A DNA stretch of 34,439 nucleotides from Bacteroidaceae bacterium (GCA_900769765.1 CAAGHW010000016.1:1-34439), one strand, 5' to 3'. Shown: positions 16,236 through 24,933, numbered from the stretch's first letter. Program-made: numbers and translations. The notes: a model not told the origin generated them from the letters alone.

Positions 16236-18197
16236 ATGATTAAGATTTCATTTGGTGGCGATGTAAAGGAGTTTGCTGCAGAAGGCAAGTCGTATATCGA
16301 ACTTATCTCTTCAGTCGATCCTAAATTGCTGAACAGCTACGTTGCTGTAAAGGAGGGCGAGAATGTTATCGACCTTCGTGATGTTCCTGCCGACGGTGCT
16401 TGCGTGGAACTTGTAGGTATAGAGTCAAAAGAGGCTTTGCATGTGTTGCGTCATACTGCAACACATATCATGGCAGAGGCTGTAAAGCACTTGTTCCCCG
16501 AGGCTAAGCTTACTATCGGTCCTGCAACAGAAACAGGCTTCTTCTATGACTTTGAGTGCGCTCCGTTTACAAAGGAGAACCTCGAGGCTATCGAGAAGGA
16601 GATGAAGAAAATTATCAAGTCAAGCCCACGTATCGAGCGTCAGGTGGTTACACGCGACGAGGCCATTGCAATGATGAAGGCAAAGAACGAGCCTTATAAG
16701 CTCGAGCTTATCGATGCTATTCCCGGCGATGACAGAATAACAATCTATTCGCAGGATGATTTTGCCGATCTTTGCATGGGACCTCACTTGCTGAACACAC
16801 GTCTCATCAAAGGCTTCAAGCTACTGTCTACATCAACAGCATACTGGCGCGGTGACAAGAACAACGCTTCGTTGGCGCGTATCTACGGTACAGCATTCTT
16901 TACAAAAGAGGAGTGCGAGGCATATCTTGCACATCTTGAGCACATCAAGAATATCGACCACAACAAGATTGGTCGTGAAATGGAGTTGTTTACAACCGTT
17001 GACGTAATCGGTCAGGGCTTGCCTTTGCTCATGCCTAAGGGCGCCAAGATTATCCAGACATTGCAGCGTTGGATTGAGGACCTCGAGGATAACGAATGGG
17101 GTTATATCCGTACAAAGACTCCTCTTATGGCAAAGAGTGATCTGTATAAGATTTCTGGTCACTGGGATCACTATAAGGACGGTATGTTCGTGCTTGGCAA
17201 CGAGGAGACCGACAAAGAGGTCTTTGCTTTGCGTCCTATGACTTGTCCTTTCCAATACTATGTATATAAGGCAACACACCATTCATACCGCGACCTGCCT
17301 TTGCGTTACAGCGAGACATCGACTCTCTTCCGTAACGAGGATTCAGGTGAGATGCACGGTTTGACACGTGTGCGCCAGTTTACCATCAGCGAAGGTCACC
17401 TTATAGTACGTCCCGATCAGATGGTCGAGGAGTTCAAGAAGTGTCTTGCACTTGCAAAGCACGTTATGGAGACACTCGGCTTGCAGAACGATGTGACATA
17501 CGTTCTTGCAAAGTGGAATCCCGAAAACCGTGCCAAGTACATCGGTGATGCCCAGGTGTGGGAAGAGACACAGGAGCACATCCGTCAGATGCTCAAGGAA
17601 CTCGAGATTCCTTTCGTAGAGGAAGTGGGCGGTGCAGCATTCTATGGTCCTAAGGTGGATATCAATGCCAAGAACGTATATGGCAAGGAAGATACAATGA
17701 TTACCGTTCAGTGGGATGCCCTGTTGGCAGCACAGTTCGATATGTACTATGTCGACCAGAACGGCGAGAAGGTACGTCCTTACATCATTCACCGTACAAG
17801 TATGGGTTGCTATGAGCGTACTCTTGCATGGCTCATTGAGAAGTATGAGGGTAAATTCCCTACATGGCTTGCTCCTGAGCAGGTACGAATACTTCCTATC
17901 TCTGAAAAATATGGCGACTATGCCAACGAGGTGGCTGCCGAATTGAGAAAGAACGGTGTGCTTGTGCATGTCGATAACCGCTCTGAAAAAATCGGTTACA
18001 AGATTCGTGAGGCACGTAACAACCGTGTGCCTTATATGCTTGTCCTCGGTCAGCAGGAAGAGGAGAACCGCACCGTTGCAGTACGCAGCCGCTTTGCAGG
18101 TGACGAGGGTGTTAAGCCAGTTGCAGAATTCGTATCGGCTATATGCGAGGAGATTCGCACACGTACAATCCGCAAGGAGACTGTCGTAACCGAATAA
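16236..18197 (+). CDS. thrS: Threonyl-tRNA synthetase
   Basis: 653 residues, standard full length for a class II threonyl-tRNA synthetase, which charges tRNA(Thr). Domains in order: TGS (about 1-62), N2 editing domain with HVLRHTATHIMAEA (HxxxH zinc site that removes mischarged serine), the catalytic core with MTCPFQYYVYK and FRNEDSGEMHGLTRVRQF (motif 2), the zinc-binding Cys and His of the active site, HRTSMGCYERTLAWLIEKYEG (motif 3 region), and the C-terminal anticodon-binding domain beginning near WLAPEQVRILPIS. Codon use is strongly biased toward AAC, TTC, TAC and CGT, as expected for a highly expressed gene. Confidence 0.98.
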   Translation: MIKISFGGDVKEFAAEGKSYIELISSVDPKLLNSYVAVKEGENVIDLRDVPADGACVELVGIESKEALHVLRHTATHIMAEAVKHLFPEAKLTIGPATETGFFYDFECAPFTKENLEAIEKEMKKIIKSSPRIERQVVTRDEAIAMMKAKNEPYKLELIDAIPGDDRITIYSQDDFADLCMGPHLLNTRLIKGFKLLSTSTAYWRGDKNNASLARIYGTAFFTKEECEAYLAHLEHIKNIDHNKIGREMELFTTVDVIGQGLPLLMPKGAKIIQTLQRWIEDLEDNEWGYIRTKTPLMAKSDLYKISGHWDHYKDGMFVLGNEETDKEVFALRPMTCPFQYYVYKATHHSYRDLPLRYSETSTLFRNEDSGEMHGLTRVRQFTISEGHLIVRPDQMVEEFKKCLALAKHVMETLGLQNDVTYVLAKWNPENRAKYIGDAQVWEETQEHIRQMLKELEIPFVEEVGGAAFYGPKVDINAKNVYGKEDTMITVQWDALLAAQFDMYYVDQNGEKVRPYIIHRTSMGCYERTLAWLIEKYEGKFPTWLAPEQVRILPISEKYGDYANEVAAELRKNGVLVHVDNRSEKIGYKIREARNNRVPYMLVLGQQEEENRTVAVRSRFAGDEGVKPVAEFVSAICEEIRTRTIRKETVVTE

Positions 18198-18214
18198 TAT
18201 ACGCGTAATTATAT

Positions 18215-18238
18215 AAAAGCGGTGGTTGCACCGCTTTT
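18215..18238 (+). terminator. Intrinsic terminator after thrS
   Basis: A perfect 10-base-pair stem (18215-18224, AAAAGCGGTG, with 18229-18238) around the loop GTTG, with the T run built into the 3' arm. It lies 17 bases after the thrS stop and separates thrS from infC. Confidence 0.85.
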
Positions 18239-18293
18239 TATATGTTTGTCACCAGTTATTTTTTGATTTTTTTGAAAAAAAAGGTCAATCCTT

Positions 18294-18324
18294 TTCGTTA
18301 TGTGACAAATATGTAATACATTTG
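18294..18324 (+). promoter_or_regulatory. Promoter of infC-rpmI-rplT
   Basis: TTCG (18294-18297), a 19-base spacer and a perfect TACATTTG (18317-18324) followed by C. The leader to the infC ATG is about 60 bases. With the thrS terminator upstream, this makes infC-rpmI-rplT a separate unit. Confidence 0.65.
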
Positions 18325-18388
18325 CAACCGATTTTGAAAAGTTATGCCTGTCAAGGGCTTTATTTGAAAGGAACTTATATAATTTTTA

Positions 18389-18970
18389 ATGAAGAACGAC
18401 AATCTGAAGAACCAGTATCGTGTAAACGAACAAATCCGTGCCAATGAGGTGCGTATCGTAGGCGACGACATCGAGTCTGTTGTTATGCCTTTGCATAAGG
18501 CTCTTGCCCTTGCCGAAGAAAAAGAGTTGGACCTTGTAGAGATTTCTCCGACAGCCAACCCGCCTGTTTGTCGTCTTATTGAGTATTCAAAGTTTCTCTA
18601 TCAGATGAAGAAACGTCAAAAGGAGCAGAAGGCAAAGCAGGTGAAGATTGATGTAAAGGAGATTCGTTTCGGTCCGCAGACCGACGAGCACGACTACAAC
18701 TTCAAGCTCAAGCATGCAATCAGCTTCCTCCAGGACGGTGACAAGGTTAAGGCTTACGTTTTCTTCAAAGGACGTTCAATCCTTTTCAAGGAGCAGGGTG
18801 AGATTCTTCTTCTCCGTTTTGCAAAGGATCTTGAGGAGTACGGTAAGGTAGATATGATGCCTGTGCTCGAAGGAAAGCGTATGACAATTATGATTTCGGC
18901 AAAGAAGGCAACTCCGGCAAAGAAAGAGAAACCGGCAAAGCCTGCAGCTGAAAAGGTAAATGAAGAATAA
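18389..18970 (+). CDS. infC: Translation initiation factor IF-3
   Basis: 193 residues. IF-3 binds the 30S subunit, blocks premature joining of 50S and checks the start codon. The N-terminal domain contains YRVNEQIRANEVRIVG and DLVEISPTANPPVCRLIEYS; a Lys-rich linker helix (KKRQKEQKAKQVKIDVKEIR) leads to the C-terminal domain with GDKVKAYVFFKGR. The tail is Lys/Pro/Ala rich and acidic at the end, as in other Bacteroidetes IF-3. It starts with ATG, not the rare ATT known from E. coli infC, so start-codon autoregulation of that kind is not indicated. Confidence 0.97.
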   Translation: MKNDNLKNQYRVNEQIRANEVRIVGDDIESVVMPLHKALALAEEKELDLVEISPTANPPVCRLIEYSKFLYQMKKRQKEQKAKQVKIDVKEIRFGPQTDEHDYNFKLKHAISFLQDGDKVKAYVFFKGRSILFKEQGEILLLRFAKDLEEYGKVDMMPVLEGKRMTIMISAKKATPAKKEKPAKPAAEKVNEE

Positions 18971-19034
18971 AAAAAGCGAGTAGTGTTGGATAGTACGCTA
19001 CCGATAATTGTTAACTAATAATTTTTTTAAAAAA

Positions 19035-19232
19035 ATGCCAAAAGTTAAGACTAACTCCGGTGCCAAAAAAAGATTCGCTCTTACCGGAACAGGTAAAATC
19101 AAAAGAAAGCATGCTTATCACAGTCACATCCTGACTAAGAAGACAAAGAAGCAGAAGAGAAACCTTGTACACTTTACAACTCTCGACCCTGCTAATGTTA
19201 AGAGTGTTAAGGAATTGTTGTCATTGCGTTAA
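19035..19232 (+). CDS. rpmI: 50S ribosomal protein L35
   Basis: 65 residues, the usual L35 size, basic. The start MPKVKTNSGAKKRF is the family N-terminus, so the ATG at 19035 is preferred to the in-frame ATG at 19008, which lies in an AT-rich leader. TGTGKIKRKHAYHSHIL is the conserved core. It lies between infC and rplT as in most bacteria, 64 bases after infC. Confidence 0.97.
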   Translation: MPKVKTNSGAKKRFALTGTGKIKRKHAYHSHILTKKTKKQKRNLVHFTTLDPANVKSVKELLSLR

Positions 19233-19249
19233 GTATTGTATTATTAACC

Positions 19250-19296
19250 GAATGTATTAGCTACCAAGCTCGTTAAAATGAACGGCGCTAACATTC
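19250..19296 (+). promoter_or_regulatory. Hairpin in the rpmI-rplT spacer, possible L20 operator
   Basis: The arms 19250-19255 and 19291-19296 (GAATGT/ACATTC) pair, and 19258-19261 and 19287-19290 (TAGC/GCTA) extend the stem after a two-base bulge; inside, CGTT can pair with AACG. It ends 15 bases before the rplT ATG. L20 represses its own operon by binding mRNA in other phyla; that this hairpin does the same is only a guess from position. Confidence 0.4.
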
Positions 19297-19311
19297 AAAA
19301 GATTTAAAACT

Positions 19312-19656
19312 ATGCCAAGATCAGTAAATCACGTTGCTTCAAGAGCAAGAAGAAAGAAAATTTTAGGTTTGACCAGAGGTTACTTTGGTGCAAGAAAGAA
19401 CGTATGGACCGTAGCTAAGAATACTTGGGAAAAAGGTTTGACATACGCATTCCGTGACCGTCGTAACAAGAAACGCGAATTCCGTGCACTTTGGATTCAG
19501 CGTATCAATGCTGCGGCTCGTCTTGAGGGTATGTCTTATTCTCAGCTTATGGGTGCTTTGCACAAGGCAGGTATCGAGATTAACCGTAAGGTTCTCGCTG
19601 ACCTCGCTATGAACAATCCCGCAGCTTTCAAGGCTATCGTGGATAAGGTAAAGTAA
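19312..19656 (+). CDS. rplT: 50S ribosomal protein L20
   Basis: 114 residues, typical length, strongly basic N-terminus (MPRSVNHVASRARRKKIL) followed by GYFGARKNVWTVAKNTWEKG and the globular C-terminal part RRNKKREFRALWIQRINAA. It binds 23S rRNA early in 50S assembly. Last gene of the infC-rpmI-rplT unit, followed by a terminator. Confidence 0.98.
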   Translation: MPRSVNHVASRARRKKILGLTRGYFGARKNVWTVAKNTWEKGLTYAFRDRRNKKREFRALWIQRINAAARLEGMSYSQLMGALHKAGIEINRKVLADLAMNNPAAFKAIVDKVK

Positions 19657-19681
19657 GAAAAGTTTTTCTACAATAACCTTT

Positions 19682-19711
19682 AGTGCCGTCCGTTTAGGGC
19701 GGCACTTTTTT
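19682..19711 (+). terminator. Intrinsic terminator after rplT
   Basis: Ten-base-pair stem (19682-19691, AGTGCCGTCC, with 19697-19706; one G-T pair), loop GTTTA, then a run of six T. It lies 25 bases after the rplT stop. Confidence 0.88.
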
Positions 19712-19713
19712 GT

Positions 19714-19745
19714 AACGGTACGGCAATCTGCATTGCTGTGCCGTT
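19714..19745 (+). other. Second hairpin directly after the rplT terminator
   Basis: The arms 19714-19726 (AACGGTACGGCAA) and 19733-19745 pair over 13 positions with two G-T pairs, loop of six bases, followed by an interrupted T-rich stretch. It may be a back-up terminator for rplT or, read on the other strand, a block to antisense transcription. Confidence 0.5.
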
Positions 19746-19854
19746 GTCATTTTATTGTAGGCTTTAATTGTTATTTTTTTTGATTTAAATGTTAAAATAC
19801 ATCTGTTTTTATATATTTTTTAATGTTTTATTATTTTAATAATAAAGTATTGAT

Positions 19855-19862
19855 TACTTTTG
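19855..19862 (+). promoter_or_regulatory. -7 box TACTTTTG of the rplT-downstream RNA
   Basis: A perfect TAnnTTTG box. The -33 side is AT-rich without a clear TTTG. The same variant, TACTTTTG, precedes the second structured RNA at 31093-31100. Confidence 0.6.
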
Positions 19863-19867
19863 TAGAT

Positions 19868-20108
19868 GTAGCCATATAGTGTGGTTATGACATATAAAAA
19901 CATAGCGCATTAGCTTTACTATCTTACTGATGGGGGCATTTTGCCCCAGCAGGGCGTAGCCTTGTCAAACTTGGCGGTTAAATCAAATGGAAGAATAGTA
20001 GCAAAGTTGATGTCCGCGCTGTATGCAGCGTGGGCAACTTGCATATCTATCTTCCGGGTACGCCAAGACCTCATCAGTGGATAATGTAATGTTGTCCACG
20101 TTTTTTTT
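19868..20108 (+). ncRNA. Structured small RNA downstream of rplT, Bacteroidales-1-like
   Basis: About 240 bases between a TACTTTTG promoter and an intrinsic terminator. Nested pairings form one long hairpin: 19926-19935 with 20069-20078 (ACTGATGGGG/CCTCATCAGT), 19970-19976 with 20061-20067 (CTTGGCG/CGCCAAG), about 19989-19998 with 20047-20055, about 20001-20009 with 20035-20042, and a tip CGCTG-TATG-CAGCG. A second hairpin GGGGC/GCCCC sits in the left bulge and competes with part of the outer stem. Position after the L20 gene with its own promoter and terminator matches, as I recall it, the Bacteroidales-1 RNA described from comparative genomics. The rod-like shape with internal bulges would also suit a 6S-type RNA. 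A leader of the downstream glycosidase gene is the alternative. Start and end are estimated. Confidence 0.75.
20077..20108 (+). terminator. Terminator of the rplT-downstream RNA
   Basis: An eight-base-pair stem (20077-20084 with 20092-20099, GTGGATAA/TTGTCCAC; one G-T pair) followed by eight T at 20101-20108. Its first two bases are also the end of the RNA's outer stem, so the two helices can compete. Confidence 0.75.
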
Positions 20109-20171
20109 GTCCTGTGTTGTATGAGAATCAATATAATTTATAACTAACTTTATTAATAATTTGTTTTACCT

Positions 20172-23100
20172 ATGAAAAAGATTTATCTCTTTTTGGTTGC
20201 GGCATTATGCGGTTTGACTCATGCGTATGCCGACAAGGTGACAGCTTCGACAATATTGCCTGAAAATGGCAAGCCGGAGCATGTCTACACAATGGTGAGC
20301 GGTAATGGCGCATACGTCAGTCCTACTACCACTCCGGTTGAAGGTGATGCAGATAACGGCCTTTTTGCTTTCTACGCAGTGGATGGCGTGAATGGTGCGT
20401 ACTACATCTACAGTTACAATGCAAAGCAGTGGCTGTCATACACCAAGGCTTCCAGCTACAACACTGGTGCTGCTTTCATCAAGATGAGCAACAGCAAGGT
20501 TGAAGGTGCCTATTTCAAGGTGGAGAACTATGCTGATGACAACTATCAGATTTCGCCTTATGCAACTTACAATAGTGCACCAGCTATCTATCTGAACTAC
20601 TTTGGTGGTGTTGCGGCTTGCTCGGGCAAGACACTTGGTCTCTGGACCGACAATGGTTCAAAGGATGGCGGTAGCCGCTATACATTTGCGGAGTATGTGA
20701 TTGCAGAACGTACATATACAATCACCGTACCCGAGAGTGTTACGCTCAAAATCGACGGCAAGGAATATGCCGATGGTAGTAAATTGACAGTTGAAGGCTC
20801 TGTTGACAAGGGATTGATTTCTATCCTGACTCCGGAAGGCAAGTTCGCTGTTGCTTCAGTAAATGATGTTGACAACACAATCATTGTTAGTGTGGCTACA
20901 TTGCCTGTACTTCCTACAGTTGAAAAGTATGAGAATGCTTGGGTATATCCTAAACAGCAGGATAACGTTGGTGTTGCAAATATTTCTGAGGATAATGGCG
21001 TTTATATCCTGAACAATAATGTTCTTGCTGCAAGCTGGATGAAGGTGGGTAATGCCCTCTATTTTGCAGGTTGCGACGCAATGAACCTTCTTGCAGGTAC
21101 AGAACCTTTCACCGTTGCTTTCGGTGCTGGTGACAATGTTCCTGCTTCGGCAATGACATTGAAGGATGTTAAGACAGAAACCCTTACAGGAAAATCTACT
21201 GCAATAGGTGGTGCAGAGCATTACAATGGTGTTCAGCTTGTTGCAAACTATGAGTATGAGTACAAAGGCACAAAGATTGCCATTGTTTGGCGTGCTGTGC
21301 TCCGTGACGGTAGCCACTACATCCGTACTGAAATGGATTTGACAGGTGTTGATGACGTAGATATGTTCAATATCATCCCAATGATCTACAATGTCGATAC
21401 TAAGGCTGCCGGTTCAACTCCTGAGGTTGTAGGTAACACTCGTGGTGCAACACTCGTGAGCGATAAGATTTTCGCAGGTCTTGAGACTCCTACTGCATAC
21501 AACACTGTGGGTGGTGCTACAGGCGATGAGGATGCATGGGATTTGAAGGAGACAAAAACTGCAGATTTGGCAGCTTCTTCATGGTCACAGGTTGCTTCGG
21601 CTGATCTCCCTCCTCGTGTAACTGAGGCTACCGGTGCCGGTTATCCAAATGTTTATGCTTACAAGATGACAAATGTCGCTCTCAAGAAGGACCAGAAGGT
21701 TACAATTGAAGTCAAGTATAAGAGCGGTAATCACCGTTTGAACTTTGGTGGTGCCGACCTGTTGGCTTCTAACGGTGATATTGCTGCAAGTAATTATCAT
21801 AGCGGTTATTCCGGTGGTCAGCACAGCGACAATACATTTACTTTTACAGCACCTTACGAGGGAACATTCTCTATCCGCGTATTCGTTGAGAACAAGACTG
21901 AGGCTATCGATGCTACAAGTACAATGACTGTGCAGATTTATGAGGCAAAAGAGGGCGTTGTTATCAAAACCGATGTTGTCGGTATTCAGGGCCGTTGGAG
22001 CCGTAACACAACACTTGCCAAGGGTGAAACCTGGAAGGTTGGTGCTGCAGTAGGTCTTATTGCACAGGATGGTACTCAGAATGAGGCTGATTTCCGTGAT
22101 ACACAGAAGCGTCGTTCATTCCTTGCTTATAGTGAGCGCGAGCGTGCAGTGCCCTGGAGAGCATTCCCTTGCTACATCTCTTGGTATGAGCTCAATATCG
22201 ACCGTAACAACGCTGCTCCTGGCAGTGAGCATACCAACATGACTGCAGCTCAGGTACTTGATGTACTTGCAAACTGGAAGAAGAACTTCTACGACAAATA
22301 TGGTGAAGGTCCTGCTGCATTCATCATCGATGACGGTTGGGACAACTATGGTCCTTGGACATTCCACAGCGGTTTCCCTAACGAGATGCGCGACATCGCT
22401 GTTGCTGCTAAGGAGATGGGTGCCGGTATCGGTGCTTGGTTAGGCCCTGTAGGTGGTTATGGTGCAAGCGGTAACTATCGTCGTAGCTACTGGAACAGCA
22501 ACAACCGTGGCGGTATGCAGCTCTCTAACCCATTGTATTACGATACATTCCTTAAGGCAGCCGAGAATCTCGTATGCAACCAGGACGGTCAGGCAGGTTT
22601 CAACCGCAGTACCGATAACTACATGTTCTTCAAGTATGACGGTATCTCAGCACAGTTCTCTGCTGTAGGTCCTGATGCAGGTGATGTAGGTAACGAGAAT
22701 GCCGAGGGTATCATCCGTCTCGAGCGTTATGTTCGTGAGAACCTCCGCGAGGATATCTTCTTCAATACAACTGTAGGTACTTGGGCTTCTCCATTCTGGT
22801 ATCAGATTACCGATGCTACATGGCGTCAGGAGGGTGACTACGGCGAAGCAGGTAACAACTCAATCGACCGCGAGAAGTGGATTACATACCGCGACCGTCT
22901 TGTATATCAGAACTATGTAAGCGGCTCACCAATGTGTCCTATCAACACTTTGATGACTCACGGATTCATCCTCACACGTTACGGTGCTGTTTCTAAGAAT
23001 ATGGAATATGAGCCTGCTCTCCGCGAACTCCGTTGTGCATTCCTTTGCGGTTCAGGTATGGTTGAGCTCTATAACGACTACTCTTTGATGAACAGCATCA

Positions 23101-24815
23101 ATGGCGGTAAACTTTGGGAAGACCTTGCAGAGTGTATCGCATGGCAGAAGAAGAATGCCGATGTATTGCCCGATGCTCACTGGGTAGGTGGTAATCCTTG
23201 GAATGGTAATACACACGAGGTTTACGGTTGGGCTTCTTGGAACGGAGCAAAGGCAACACTTGCGTTGCGTAACGGTAACAACAGCGCTGTGACATATACA
23301 TTCACATTGCGCGAGGCTCTTGAGATTCCTGCAAATATCAACGGTGCAATTATTCTTAACAAGTCGTTCAAGGTGCAGGATGCTCTTCAGGGCTTGACAG
23401 AGGGTGTTGCAATTGATATCGACCAGCAGTTGACAGTTACATTGCCTGCAAGTTCAGTATATGCATTCGACGGTGTAAACTCAGATCCTTCACAGGTTCC
23501 TTTCGAGGTTGTAAATGTCAACCCTGTAAAAACAGAGGCTATCGAGAAGGTTACATTGACATTCAACAGTGAAATTGCTGCTGAATTCAATGCTGAGAAC
23601 CCTGTAGTAATGCAGTTGAAGAACGGTGAGAATGTTGTTGCAGAGGTAAGCGGTTATGTTGCAAACGGCCCAAGTCTTGTCGTTACATTGGCACAGAAGG
23701 TGGTGACTCCCGGTGATTACACTCTTGTTATTCCTGAGGGTCTTGTAACACGTCAGAGCGACAGCAAGAACTACAAAGGCGCGATTGCCATTACAGTACT
23801 TGCTCCTACCCCCATCGCAATCTCACGCGTTGAGCCTGATGCGGATATCTACTCTCTTTCAACAATAGAGGTTACTTTCAATAAGAATGTCGTTGTTGCT
23901 GACAATGCAGCAAAAGTGCAGTTGAAGGATGCCGATGAGAATGTTGTTGTCGAGGGTATATGTGTTGCTGAAGGAAAGCTTCTTACAATAACTCTTGACA
24001 ACGAGGTAAATACACCTGGTACTTATACTCTTGTAATTCCCGAAGGTATTATTGTTGGCGAGGCTATCGGTGACGCGTTCACAGGAACACGTGAAATAGT
24101 TGTTGAGGAGTTCGACGTTTACGAGCCACGCAATGTCGGCAACAAGTCACGTAACGACCGTAATGTGAACAGCATCAGCCTTTCAAGTGCTTTCCATGGT
24201 ACATCATCATATGAACTTACTGCAACAGACAAGGGACTTGACTATGTGAATGTTGCAAGTATTGACGAGCCTGTTTACTTTGTTGCAGCTCCGGGTGAGA
24301 CAGTTACAGCTGCTGTTGACGCAGCCGGCTCATGGGTACACTTCTCAGTGTTCATCGACAAGGATGGTGACGGCTTCACAGCGTCTATCGCCAACGGTAG
24401 CAACTATGCTCCGGCCGAGGACCTCGTAGCATACAGCTTCTACAACAACAACAGTTCAAGCGACGAAAGTGGTTGGAACAGTGTAGGACAGTCAATCACT
24501 GGAAATGACCGTAACAAGCCTTCAATTCCTGCGTTTACAGTTCCTGAAGAGGCTGGTACATATCGTATGCGCTTCAAACAGGACTGGTGTAGCATTGACC
24601 CGCAGGGTGATGCTGACGGCAAGTTCGGCGATTTCAAGCAGAACGGTGGTCAGATAATCGATGTTCTTCTTGCTGTAACAAATGTGACAGGCGTTGAAGA
24701 AATTGAAATCGAGAACGGAGTGAAGACTATTTATGACCTCACAGGTCGCAAGATTGAGCAGATTGTTGCTCCCGGTATCTATATCGTAAATGGCAAGAAG
24801 GTACTTGTAAAGTAA
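20172..24815 (+). CDS. Large modular secreted glycosidase, clan GH-D (GH36-like) type
   Basis: 1547 residues with signal peptide (about 1-20). Regions: N-terminal beta domain (about 25-175), a beta-supersandwich (about 250-455), an inserted beta-sandwich (about 465-600) and a TIM barrel (about 655-1000). The barrel shows PCYISWYELN, AFIIDDGWDNYGPW, GIGAWLGPVGGYG and FFKYDGI, whose Asp (about 821) fits the clan GH-D nucleophile; an Asp in TWRQEGDYG (about 884-889) is an acid/base candidate. Two Ig-like repeats (about 1110-1205 and 1210-1310, both with PGxYTLVIPEG) and a GEVED-like domain (about 1315-1500) precede the tail IYDLTGRKIE, GIYIVNGKK, ending LVK. Such enzymes cleave alpha-galactosides or related host sugars; the substrate is not readable, and some relatives carry the doubtful label enterotoxin. 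I see no promoter of its own after the RNA terminator. Codon use suggests high expression. Confidence 0.8.
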   Translation: MKKIYLFLVAALCGLTHAYADKVTASTILPENGKPEHVYTMVSGNGAYVSPTTTPVEGDADNGLFAFYAVDGVNGAYYIYSYNAKQWLSYTKASSYNTGAAFIKMSNSKVEGAYFKVENYADDNYQISPYATYNSAPAIYLNYFGGVAACSGKTLGLWTDNGSKDGGSRYTFAEYVIAERTYTITVPESVTLKIDGKEYADGSKLTVEGSVDKGLISILTPEGKFAVASVNDVDNTIIVSVATLPVLPTVEKYENAWVYPKQQDNVGVANISEDNGVYILNNNVLAASWMKVGNALYFAGCDAMNLLAGTEPFTVAFGAGDNVPASAMTLKDVKTETLTGKSTAIGGAEHYNGVQLVANYEYEYKGTKIAIVWRAVLRDGSHYIRTEMDLTGVDDVDMFNIIPMIYNVDTKAAGSTPEVVGNTRGATLVSDKIFAGLETPTAYNTVGGATGDEDAWDLKETKTADLAASSWSQVASADLPPRVTEATGAGYPNVYAYKMTNVALKKDQKVTIEVKYKSGNHRLNFGGADLLASNGDIAASNYHSGYSGGQHSDNTFTFTAPYEGTFSIRVFVENKTEAIDATSTMTVQIYEAKEGVVIKTDVVGIQGRWSRNTTLAKGETWKVGAAVGLIAQDGTQNEADFRDTQKRRSFLAYSERERAVPWRAFPCYISWYELNIDRNNAAPGSEHTNMTAAQVLDVLANWKKNFYDKYGEGPAAFIIDDGWDNYGPWTFHSGFPNEMRDIAVAAKEMGAGIGAWLGPVGGYGASGNYRRSYWNSNNRGGMQLSNPLYYDTFLKAAENLVCNQDGQAGFNRSTDNYMFFKYDGISAQFSAVGPDAGDVGNENAEGIIRLERYVRENLREDIFFNTTVGTWASPFWYQITDATWRQEGDYGEAGNNSIDREKWITYRDRLVYQNYVSGSPMCPINTLMTHGFILTRYGAVSKNMEYEPALRELRCAFLCGSGMVELYNDYSLMNSINGGKLWEDLAECIAWQKKNADVLPDAHWVGGNPWNGNTHEVYGWASWNGAKATLALRNGNNSAVTYTFTLREALEIPANINGAIILNKSFKVQDALQGLTEGVAIDIDQQLTVTLPASSVYAFDGVNSDPSQVPFEVVNVNPVKTEAIEKVTLTFNSEIAAEFNAENPVVMQLKNGENVVAEVSGYVANGPSLVVTLAQKVVTPGDYTLVIPEGLVTRQSDSKNYKGAIAITVLAPTPIAISRVEPDADIYSLSTIEVTFNKNVVVADNAAKVQLKDADENVVVEGICVAEGKLLTITLDNEVNTPGTYTLVIPEGIIVGEAIGDAFTGTREIVVEEFDVYEPRNVGNKSRNDRNVNSISLSSAFHGTSSYELTATDKGLDYVNVASIDEPVYFVAAPGETVTAAVDAAGSWVHFSVFIDKDGDGFTASIANGSNYAPAEDLVAYSFYNNNSSSDESGWNSVGQSITGNDRNKPSIPAFTVPEEAGTYRMRFKQDWCSIDPQGDADGKFGDFKQNGGQIIDVLLAVTNVTGVEEIEIENGVKTIYDLTGRKIEQIVAPGIYIVNGKKVLVK

Positions 24816-24861
24816 CTTTTGGTAATAGAAGTAAGGGTAGGGATTCCTGCTCATACTGATA

Positions 24862-24899
24862 AAATAATGAACGGCGAGTTTGCTCGCCGTTCATTATTT
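24862..24899 (+). terminator. Intrinsic terminator after the glycosidase gene
   Basis: A 17-base-pair perfect stem (24862-24878 with 24883-24899, GC-rich core AACGGCGAG) around the loop TTTG, with A-rich and T-rich ends, so it could work on both strands. Confidence 0.88.
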
Positions 24900-24933
24900 A
24901 TGTTATTATTTTAGGTTTATTGAAAATTAAAGC

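Noticed and set aside
19926..20078. A MITE-like element with terminal inverted repeats ACTGATGGGG/CCTCATCAGT
   Set aside because: No target-site duplication flanks it, and the inner arms nest into one RNA hairpin with a promoter before and a terminator after, which fits an RNA gene better.
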